This document shows positions 37,487 through 47,919 of a stretch of DNA of 60,000 nucleotides, in pieces. A program made the position numbers and the translations under genes. A model generated the notes under the pieces. That model was not told where the DNA came from and did no database searches. It saw only the letters and a program-made list of their open reading frames with translations. Position 1 is the stretch's first letter; each line of letters begins with the position of its first letter. The stretch comes from Membranipora membranacea (lineage: Eukaryota > Bryozoa > Gymnolaemata > Cheilostomatida > Membraniporidae): the NCBI GenBank assembly GCA_914767715.1, contig OU612068.1, positions 20,462,001-20,522,000 on the forward strand, given 5' to 3'.

Positions 37487-40400
37487 ATGCAGTGCTTTAT
37501 CTGTCAAGCATTACTGTTTCCTCCATATATCAAATGTTTGGAGTGCTTGACTATTTCTGAGGAAGAGGAGGGAGAAGATGATACTTATGTTGCATCATCT
37601 AGTCCAACAGAAGGTAGGTATGCCTTTTATTTGCATTTTTCAAGACAGGCTATAGGCCCCCATGTATGGTATGCATAGATGATAAGGGGACCAATACACT
37701 GCTATGCTTAATATGTTCCCATTAGGCCTAGATTATTGAAAGTCTGAACTTTACTTTGGATTGCACTATATATATACCACCTATTCTACTATAACTACAT
37801 GCTAAGTTGCAACCAAGAAATGGGGAGAAACTGTTACCCCTTGATTTGCAACATTGGGCAAACAAATGAAATACATCAAAAACAGGTCTACTCCAAAACC
37901 TGGGACTTTGGCAATGTTTGACTGCCTCCCTATGGGGGGGGGGGGACAGTTAAACATTGGCAAAGTCCCAGTAGACCTGTGAAATTAACTAACTATTGCC
38001 TGTAAACTCCAGTACATAGGATAATTATACACTATTAATGTCTTTTCCTGGCTTTTAAAAGTACACTATAAATAATCCCCAATAATTGTCTCAGCTGCTA
38101 ATGCTTTGTTTTTTTTTTAGTTGAACATGAAGATGAAACCGTCACGCTGAGCACACTTACAGCTGCAGAGCGTCACAATCTAGAGAATATCACAATATGC
38201 CCAATATGTTTTAGCTCTGGAAAAACTGTTGGCTTTCATTTGCCAAGTCACAACTACGAAATAATAGTAAGCTCAAATCCTTCCATAAGTAAAGACGTTT
38301 CTGCTGACCTAAAAGTATTTTTGCACAGTTATACCAATAAGTTAAATAATAGACGTTCTAAAAAGAGTCCTCCGACGTCCCTTGTAAATCATTGAGTCCA
38401 CCAGGTCCATTACATTGTAAGTCTTAACCCAAAGTGACACTGTTGAAATCTGGTCATGTGGTCTATGATAGTTGTCTAATCAAAGTTGAAACATAATATT
38501 TCAGAGAGATGACTTTCTATTGTTACCTGGATCAACATGGTCTGCCAAAGAAGAAGTTCAGCTCCTCGATGCAATTGAAAGCTGTGGCATCGGTAACTGG
38601 TGAGCACATCGTCTCATAAAAGTTTCTCTGCGATTGGCACTGTGTGTGTCTATTTTTCCATAGTTCACATAGTTAGAAAATGAAGCAAAAGTGTGTACCA
38701 TAACCTTGCCAAAATGTTGGAACACTTTTACCTTAATTTTACCATACTAATTTAATTTTTGTCTGAACATCTGTCATTGAATCTGTGTTGCTCAGCCAGA
38801 TTTAAAAACATAAGGTCACCCCAGAATTGAGATGTTCGGAAGCCCAAAATTTGAAAACGATTTTTCACCTGTAGCGATTAATTCATTCCTATGAACTGGG
38901 CAAGAACATTATTAATGTCATAGCAACGAGAAGGTGATGGATTCCTGACCTGATTATATTCTTATTCAGGCAGGATGTGTCCAGGATGATGGCAAAGAGG
39001 ACCGCAAAGGAATGTGAAAAGCATTACTCATCATTTTTTATGAAAAGTCATAATAAAGAATTACAAGGTATTCTACGCTTCTATATTGCACAATGTAATT
39101 TACTACTGAGTTGATGTGAGTGACGCACAGACCGCTGATCTGCGGTCTAAATTAGAATAAGAATGTGTGGATTGTGTAGAGGTTATGTTTCATCTTTCAT
39201 ATTTGGTGATGTATTTACCAAAGTTGTCCTCTCATTGTCTGAGAGCACACAACTACAAACTGGTTTGAGCTTTCGTATTTGAAGGCAGCAGGGAGGGAAG
39301 GCAGACAGTTTGTTGTGGCAACTAGTCATTAAAACCAGAAGTTGGCCTATAGAGCATAATTTCAAAGCCCCATCCACTCTTTTGTTGAAAGTCAAGAGAT
39401 ATTTATTTTACAGTGCAGAGACAAACGGAACCAGATGATTTTGGATGCGAGGCCATCATAAGAACTGCAGGTAGGTATTTATCTGATCTGATAGCGATTG
39501 GTTTGGAGATCTCAGTTACTCATTTACTGTATTTATCACATATTTACCCTTGACGAAACCATGGTGGTCAGTACACCATGCAGAGAGCTGACTAAGCAAG
39601 TTGTATTAGTCAATTCTGTTTACTGCCATCATTTAAGTCTTGACAAGCTTTGTTGGTGGGGGCTTGGGTGTCCATTGCTTAAATAATGCTTCCACCATGC
39701 AACAAAAATTGAGTAGTTAACACTATAGTTCTGTTGATTCCTTCTTGCTATACTCACACACAATAAACTAGGTCAGATTTGCAAGATCCTAGTCATGATA
39801 AGCGCACTAATATTGTGGTCAACCTTTTTTCTCAGTGAACGGGTTTGGCTTACCCCCTCGACCTGTAACCACATCGATACTGTACAATGAGCTCTCCGGG
39901 TATACAGCACCCTGCTCTGAATTCAATGATGAATATGATGATCACGCTGAGCTTATTGTCGGAGATATCAACTTTGAAGTTACAGCAGTACCTGATGAGA
40001 CCGGTGAGTCGTTATATAAGGCAAAGGCCCATAGTTCTAGGGGAGGCAGGATGGCTCTGCCTCCCCTAGAATGCTATAATTGAATGTTCCATGTCAGAAT
40101 CAGCTCATTTTGGACTTCCATTTGCTATTTACATCATCAAAACATTTTGGAGGTTTGGGACTGGGGAGTGAAGAGGAGCTTACAATACCCAACCTGGTGT
40201 TACTTCACACCCTCATGGATTTCGCCTCCCCTACCATTTTTCCTAAACTACGGCCTTGACATCATGTTATATATCTTCGATGCCCCCCCCTTCTCCTTCT
40301 GCCTCCTTCTGCCTCCTTCTGCCTCCTTCCCGTAGGAGATGCTGACCTCCTACTTGAGTATTTGAAGTTTGGAGGGTTAGGTCATATATGAAATGACTCA

Positions 40401-43400
40401 AATTACTTCTTTAACACATTTTTAATGTTTTAATGTTCAGAAGTATTGATGAATGAGAATTAATTTACGATTAGAATTTATATAACAACTAAAATGAAGC
40501 GGGGGGGGGGGGGTGGGTTCAAATATAATGATGATTGTAGGAAGTCCAGACAGGCCTTTGAAAGATCGGCATAGGCGCTTTACATTTACTCCGCTATATC
40601 TGCAGCCAGAAATATGTATAATACTATATAATAATATTATATAATATAAATATATATGTCATTTTACATATTATATAATAATGTTATATAATATGTAAAA
40701 TGATATATATATTTATGACTGTTGCAGAGTGTTGATCACTCAAAATGATGTGAACATGACTGACTTTGCAGTCAATAACCTCCCAATAGGGTTATTGCTC
40801 TTGTTTACTTCCGAACAAGCAAATGAACATCGTGACGGCGGAATTTACAATGCAACAAGTGGGCTAGCTTTATGTTGGCGGTAATAAAATTTCATGGCTC
40901 TTGGCTTAGACTTTGTAAACACGTAATCACACAATCGGCTCATTAGCTGTCTGATGTAATGCATACCGTGTGATTTTCTTCCCTGTTAATCCCTTACCCA
41001 AAATAGGCATTCTGATTCAAGGAAGCAAATTTCTAGAATTCTTTCTTTTGCACCCTTCTGTTTGGTAATTCACATATTTTTTGCCTTTATCACACAGTGT
41101 TACTGAATCAAAATGATGGTTGGGTGGTGGCCACATGAAGATACTGTATGCATGTTTTACACCTCGTTGCAAAGGCCAATGACCTGAATGGAAGATGAGT
41201 TAAGCATTGCATTATCCAGTTATTGTTCAAACACTGAACAAAGAATACTTGTCGATTAACTAACTCTTACATCTATGGTGTCCCCAGTAAAATCTCTCTG
41301 GCTCTGCTCAAATAAAATGTTTGTTTTTTTGTAGAAGAAGACCAGAACTTTTTCTCAGAGTTACAGCTCGGAGTTGTTGACATGTATCGTTACAGAGTAT
41401 TTCAGAGAGAGTATCGCAAAAGGTATGACAATATATACTCATTATCTGAGTAATTAATTATTTTATACAGGTTACATTCTCAAGGTTGTAAATGCATAAT
41501 TGTGTCTGAACTATTTCACATAGCCGAAAAGAATGTGTCAGAATTTATTTGGCTAATGGCCCATGTCCACCAACATTTATTCTTGACTACTTCTTTACAC
41601 TTCCTCAGATGTGTTAAGGTGAATGCTCACCTGGGTATTTCAACAAGTTCAAAGGCGTGTACTAATCTTGTAGTTTGACACGCTACTGGTTTGCGGTTAT
41701 AATTAGCTCCCACACATTTTAGGCCTCGCCTAATTCTTTGCATTTTAGAACCACGCTTCATAAGATATCCCCAGGCCCACCTAGAAACTTGTTTTTGCAG
41801 GTTTCCACTGAGACTGAGATTCAGTTGCTACGCCAATATACTAATGAGTTTTCAGGTGTAATTAGGCAATATGATTACTCATACCCCACTGATCCATAAT
41901 TGACAGGACATACAGCATCTCATTATTATATAACACTAAAAGGGGTACTTACAGAAGTTGTCTTCCTTTTCCCCATTTGCTTTTTTTACACTCGATGGTA
42001 CATTGTTTATTTCAGGTTGGTGAGGCGACATGGCCTTATCAACATAGCTGCCACAGACTGTGAGTTGTCATCACATCTTTACTTATCACCATGCTGACTC
42101 TCACGCTGATCATTTGTCTCTCAGTGTGCATAATGTAAAATCATCCATCCTGAAGAACATATTTTGACCGGCGTCTGACCTCTCTAGTCTAGTCTCCCAC
42201 CCTGCTGAGATGAACTTATAGTTAGGGAATGTGATTCACAGCGTGTTGCTGTAGAAACTGTGCGTAAAAACTTCAGCCTCCCTTTTTACAACAAATCACT
42301 GTAGGCCCAGCCCTCTGCATGAATAAATGGGAGGATAATGCTAAATCACAATTTTTTTTGTAATTTTTGTTTTGTTTACCCAAGCGAGGAGCCTGTGCTA
42401 GCAAGCAAAAATAAAAACATTTGGCCTTTTTATCATGCTGATCTGACAATGTTATTTTCCTTATAGTATATTTCACCAAGTTGTTGAAGATATTTCCGCC
42501 AGATATAGTCATGATGCTTAGAAAATGTATGAGGCTTATGGGTGGTGAACAGTTTCTCAAATACATTGAAGGGTTGAAAGGTATGTTCAAATCAAACAAT
42601 TGTAATGTTCCCAATATAGCAAAACATAGATTCATTTCAAAGAAAGGTAGTATGTATGACATTCTCTGCACCATTTCTTCACATTTCAATGTGTACTATG
42701 TCTTATACAACATATAGATGGCCGATCCTTGAGAAGTTCTTTTTTATTGCAACATTTATGATCGGCCTTTGTTTTTTTCAAGTTGAGACCAGATTGAGGC
42801 AGCACATAAGAGCACTTACAGGCTATAGATCTCAGGGTTTGACAAGGCTACATCACATAAGGATGTATGAGAGGCTCAAGTCACAACGTGATGATACACT
42901 CAAGAAAAAACAGGCATTCGACCAGTGTGTCAAAAATCTGCAGGTAATATTTGAAAGTAAATATGACCTTAACAGCTTGTTTGCTTTTGTTTCTGAATTA
43001 GAAATTCACGGGCAAAGCAATATTATGGTCTGACAACCTTGAACACAGTAGGCCTATGCAACAAGTTGCCAGCAAAAATATCCTTGATAGCAACTTCTTT
43101 ATTATGTTGATGGTGTTTATTGAAAACTGTCTGCTAAAATATTTCAACCCTCCTCCTTCCCTCTGAGTTAAGTGTTTGGACAGCTAGGTGTGGGAGTCGG
43201 GGAAAACTCCACCATTATGCTACACCCAACCTCGACCTATCTCTCGCTCAAGGACCTTGGTATAACCCCAAAAACTACGTCATAATTCACATATTATTAT
43301 CTAATAAACTTTAATCCACATTAGCAAATTATTGTCCGACAGCTGATAAGTGCTTGGCAGCCTTGCTTGCAAATCTTGAGTTTAAACGTCATAAAATAAC

Positions 43401-45809
43401 CAACTAACAGGGATGGAAGCGTGTAGTTTATTTACATCGGCAGCTGCTTGAGATCTCTAACAAATTTCATGTCTTAAATCATGTAAACGGAATGTAAGCG
43501 TTAACACCATTGTGTCTGCGAATAAGATGTGCTCTTCCTTTTTAATCTCTACAAAATTAACAAGAAATCAGTCGAACTTCATAGTCTTATGCAAGTACTT
43601 TTGTGTAAAAGAGGTGTACTTTATATAATGCTTAGCACATATTTTTCATCCTGGTGGATTCTGCGAAAAATTTTCTCGCTGCTTGGCCAAATGATGATGT
43701 ATCAGCATGAATTAATTCCCATACATGCCTTACAAACCTTACCAAACACCAAGGTGAAAACGCTTCACAGAGTTTTCCAGAATTTATCCCTTCATTTAAT
43801 AAGGAAAAAGGATGCATGCATGTATGCGATTTGCAGTTGCATACGACCACCAACATATTTGATATCAGATGGAATTCAGAATTATTGATATTTATGGAAA
43901 ACTTGTTCCATTTCTGAGTAAGAGCAGGAAATCTGTGCAGTAATTATCATTGTTTGGGCTAAAGAATTTAGTATAATAAAAAAAGCATTTGATCATTTAC
44001 CTCACAAGAGATTAGCCATAAATATGGATGATATCAAAGCATCACAATGACATTTAATACTCGTAAACATGTGATGTCAGCATTCATATCTACCTACACG
44101 ATTGATGATGATTTGTATTTTTTGAATCGCCTTCTTAATAGGATGAGGAAACCTGGCAGAACTGGGTCAAACACAACTCAATCACAGAGAAAATAGCAAC
44201 GGGAGCTACTCTACCGGTGCCGGCTTTATGTAAGTAGTATAAATCATCATCATGATGTCATAAAAAAATAGGTCTGGTATTGTCTGATAATTTCGTGTGA
44301 CATTTGCTGAACCCTGATAGAAAATGCACCATATGGCACTCAAATTGTGGCATCAGTACTTTTTGTTGCGTCTGCCGTCTATATCTTGCCCCATTGTAAT
44401 ATTAGTCTTACTCAACGTAAAGCAATAATACATTCATAACCTTGTTATAACCTGTGCCTATACATCATAGTAAACCTTCGGCTGCGTTGAATGTCAAATG
44501 GGCTATTGCGAATCATTCATCTCCTACTAATTGGAGATAATTATTTTTATTTATCGAGAAAACTTATACCCTGTGTTGAGTGATTTGTTTATTGGCTGGA
44601 TTATGATGACTTTTGTTTGGATGTTATTGCGGTGACTCAGGGTGTTCGTAGTAGGTTGCTTTGTTGTGTAAACATGACAGACATATGTTTATAGTGAGGT
44701 GCATTGAAAAAACACCTTGAAGAAATCCCGGCTTCTCAATTTATTAATAGATAGTTTCCGCTTTGCGTCTAGAAGTTACTCATTTACAGCATCATAACAA
44801 GCGTTAAAATCAATCAGTTTGATCCAATTTGTATCTAGTTTGAGCTGATTACCTGTATGACGAAAGTGACAGTCAATGCAAACAAATTGGATCAAATTTG
44901 ATCTAAGCAGGGAGTTCCCCAAACACCCTTACTTTAGAATTGTGTACATGTCTCGGTAGTTGGGAGTTTTCTTCCCCTGCTTAAAATCAATGAATGAAAT
45001 CAAAAATACATTATCGGTCAATGAAGACATCCGAGGCCCTTTGTTTTACTGTTAACGTCACCTATGATTCCATTAGCACAGCCATAATACAGTGATGTGT
45101 ACTAACAGTTAAATTATTACTTAATTTGTTCTCTATCTTTAGCGAGAAAGCAGGCCAACCCCATGGATATCACTGGGCTTCCTGGTTATGAGAAACTGGA
45201 TAACGGAGAAGTTCAGGTATGAAGATTATATCATCATCTTACAAGTATTAGTCATTTTTTATTAGGTGTTAACAAACAGTTGTATCAGAGACAGTAGATA
45301 ATCATCTGTTAGCTCTGGTTTGTCATATTGTCTGTTATGAAGTTTACATCACACATATCCGATGTATTAGTCATTTTTGTCTTCAGGGTTTACTTGCAGA
45401 TTTATCGGAGACAGCTGAAAATAATCTATCAGCTCTGGTCAATTGTTTGTTGCCACTAGGTTACCGTTTTTCAATAACATATTTTTAAGATCTATTCTTA
45501 TTATGACTTTGTATCTCTTCCTGAATATCGTGATAAAGCCAAATCAAAACCATACCAGTATCAAAATTTATTTACGAATATGGAAAATATTTTATCTTTC
45601 TATTTCAGCTATGCTCGGTAGCTCGGCTATTCCCGACTGCGTATGTAGAATATAAACGACTCTTCATCAACGAGTTCAGGAAAGAGGGATTTATCAAGCT
45701 TCAACGAGCTAGAAGTCTTATCAAGATCGATGTGAATAAGACAAGGAAAATATTTGACTTTCTCATCGAACGTAAACTTATCTCTAAAAGTCCTCTGGTA
45801 TACACTTAA
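37487..45809 (+). CDS. TADA2A: TADA2A, transcriptional adaptor 2-alpha
   Basis: Thirteen exons join in phase to 486 residues: 37487-37613, 38121-38266, 38505-38599, 38970-39067, 39414-39470, 39836-40003, 41335-41422, 42016-42059, 42467-42580, 42783-42943, 44142-44229, 45143-45216, 45609-45809. Domains: a ZZ zinc finger (C3, C6, C17, C20, C69, C72, H82, H86) with an acidic insert of about 48 residues between the second and third CxxC pairs; a SANT/Myb domain at about 95-150 (STWSAKEEVQLLDAIESCG; ECEKHY); the ADA2 middle region; and a C-terminal SWIRM domain at about 410-480 ending with the hallmark SLIKIDVNKTRKIFDFLIE. In the known family Ada2a bridges the GCN5/PCAF acetyltransferase in ATAC-type complexes in the nucleus. 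The start at 37487 has adenine at -3, but CAG just before TGC could equally be an acceptor for an upstream exon. Confidence 0.93.
37882..37980. mobile_element. hairpin MITE, copy 2 of the CATTGGCAAAGT family
   Basis: ACAGGTCTACT and GGGACTTTGGCAATGTTTGACTG pair with CAGTTAAACATTGGCAAAGTCCC and AGTAGACCTGT across a loop containing a G run of about 13. It lies in TADA2A intron 1. The core matches the hairpin at 9594-9706. Confidence 0.65.
40025..40255. mobile_element. MITE family 1, copy B
   Basis: GGCCCATAGTTCTAGGGGAGGC at one end and GCCTCCCCTACCATTTTTCC...AACTACGGCC at the other form terminal inverted repeats. The interior is the reverse complement of the copy at 25845-26082. It lies in TADA2A intron 6, starting just 22 bases after the exon 6 donor. 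Confidence 0.8.
40295..40331. repeat. CTTCTGCCTC tandem repeat
   Basis: Three to four copies of a 10- to 11-base unit in TADA2A intron 6. Confidence 0.8.
40648..40714. repeat. AT-rich palindrome
   Basis: Arms of 31 bases (40648-40678 and 40684-40714) are reverse complements with one mismatch around a 5-base loop. It lies in TADA2A intron 6. Confidence 0.85.
45246..45439. repeat. direct duplication in TADA2A intron 12
   Basis: About 75 bases starting TATTAGTCATTTTT and ending near AGCTCTGGT occur at 45246-45320 and again, diverged, at 45365-45439, with a period of about 119 bases. This is a non-coding local tandem duplication. Confidence 0.65.
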
Positions 45810-46401
45810 CGAAAGCTATCACACTTTACGTAATCGATAATGGATACACAGCCATAGAATGTTACATCTTTTTAAAAAAAAAAAGATTTGACCAGGCCTT
45901 GGGTAATTTTCAAACCTTGGTTAGGATTAAAGAAGTCGTCATTTGCATGAGATAATCACAGTGCTGAGCCCGTGTTTGACTTAGTGTTGTTCCTGGGATA
46001 GACTGATCAGTGTAACTACAAGATATAATATTGTTCAAGCTGATATTTTTTATTATTACGCTTAGCGTTGTTCTTGGTAATACAAGTACCTCACTGTACA
46101 CAGTCAATATTGAGTTACATTTATAAGCTTCCTTGTTTGTTATCTGCTGCGATTCGTCTTGGATAAAGAACCCAATAAACAATATACTGATCAGATTTAT
46201 TCATATGTATGGATGATATTTCCCATTTCAAACTCAGGGCAGAAGCATATAAAAAGTATAACAGCGTGCAAAATAGGTAAAGTAAATATGATATTTTTTA
46301 ATAAATTATTGACTATATTATCAATCTGCTGTATGGAAGACACAATAATGGTTGTAAAGTTGGCAGGATAAATTAATTGTATAAGTTTTCTACTAGACGC
46401 T
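45810..46401. other. tail-to-tail gap TADA2A / GOST-like gene
   Basis: AATAAA on the plus strand at 46174-46179 (for TADA2A) and TTTATT at 46195-46200, which is AATAAA on the minus strand (for the GOST-like gene), lie only 15 bases apart. The two transcripts probably end at the same spot. No coding sequence is seen. Confidence 0.5.
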
Positions 46402-47919
46402 TCAGTAGTTGTCTCTGTCAAACAACATATTGTTCATGCTGATTGTTTGCCCAGAGCCCCTTGCAGATAGTCTGTATTTTCGACATATTGCGTATACTAT
46501 AGCAAGTATTATTACTGTGGTGTTGAAAACTGTTATGATGAGGACAACTAGGAACTCTGTAGATAATCCAGGTGTTCTTGGTGGAGTTGTTGGTGTAACT
46601 GGCTCTCCATCCTCAATGCAGCTCCCTTTTTCATATCCGTTGAATGCAAACTTGTATTTCATCTGGATGTTGTGTGATTTACACCTGAAGGTAAAAATAG
46701 CAGATAACTCAATATATTAGGGTCAATTTTTCCTCAAAATGAAGTAATGGAGCAATAGCTATGGTTTTCGACCAGACCATACAGTATCAGGAAAGGGAGT
46801 TTATCAAAGAATTTAATCTCATGGCAATGATTCGTTTCTCACGCAGAAAAATAAGGAAAACCTTTCCATTTACTTGGTTTCTCAATGTGGTGATGGCTGG
46901 AAATAAGTGATTCATTTGAGATCTCAAATCATTCACCACTGATTAAATCGTAGGAATTCAGACCCATCATTTGTATTATGTGGAGTCAAGCGATGGAAGA
47001 GAATGAATACCTTGCCACAGCGATGATAAAAGTAGACATCTGAGCATTGCCAAAGCTCCTTCCGCCCTGACATTTCATTTCATCGCCAATTCTGCTACAC
47101 CCTGACCAGTAGTTGGTCGGACTGAGTGATATCACCTGGTTGATGGCGTCACTCTTCTCCTCACTTTCTATTTTCTGCTCACATGTTGTTGTCTTGTTCC
47201 ATGTCTGAAATCAAGAAGGATAACTACAGATCACTTTACAATATAGTTGGACCTACCTTGGAGGTTGAAAATAGGAGGTAAGAAAATAGTTGGTAGAGTT
47301 TAGTCTAGCTAGTTTTGTGGTGACTTAATGTTGGCTAGCACCAATGTTCACTAGCTAAGGTGGGAGTTTATATAAGTAAGTAAGGGGTTTAGTGAATGCA
47401 GCCAGCCATCAATTTCAAGCCTGATTGTTTCCCCCACAAATTCTTGGGGCAGAAAAATTTTTCGACGCCCTGTTAATTGGTCTTGGTATAATAGTTTACA
47501 CGTATGGTGGCTCTTCACCGCAGTTTTTCGAATGATAGTTCAACTCAAAAGTACAAGTCATGTTGTGGATTTGATCTAACCAAGGAGTTAGTGATCTGGC
47601 AGCTGATAACAAATTGTTTTATTCAGATTCCTAGTGCTGTAACTTGTGATAAGACTGTTATTTAGATACTCACAGGCTTATTTTGCTGGATATATAGCAC
47701 CAGTTGTATCGGATTGTCGTAGCTATCTTGAGTGCTATAAGTCACCTGATACTCAAAGTCTACAACAGCTCCCCTAGCGAAGTCAGCACTAAGAATATCA
47801 TCATACAACTCTTGCTCGGTGTGAAGTTCACCTTCCTTGGAACAAACTGCTGCCACAGTAGCCAGGCAGTATATCATCAGTACCATACTGAGCTGGATCA
47901 ATAGAGTTTTAAGTTCCAT
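46402..47919 (-). CDS. single-pass membrane protein with GOST/TMEM145-like ectodomain
   Basis: Three exons (47919-47674, 47204-47011, 46684-46402) give a complete 240-residue type I membrane protein. The signal peptide is about 1-25 (LLIQLSMVLMIYCLATVAA). The ectodomain contains NQVISLSPTNYWSGC, then CQGGRSF, then a residue pattern ending in a cysteine and KYKFAFNGYEKG. This series matches the membrane-proximal part of the TMEM145/GPR180-type GOST ectodomain: asparagine-glutamine and a YxWSGC-like segment, then CxxGRSF, then a beta strand ending in NG. A Thr/Pro-rich stalk (about 173-189) leads to one membrane helix (191-213) and a 27-residue tail. Known GOST proteins continue into seven helices at this point; here the frame stops. 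Function is unknown. A decoy or co-receptor role is speculation. Confidence 0.75.

Noticed and set aside
42273-42689. 138-residue minus-strand frame
   Set aside because: It overlaps TADA2A exon 9 in antisense and shows no domain or splice support.
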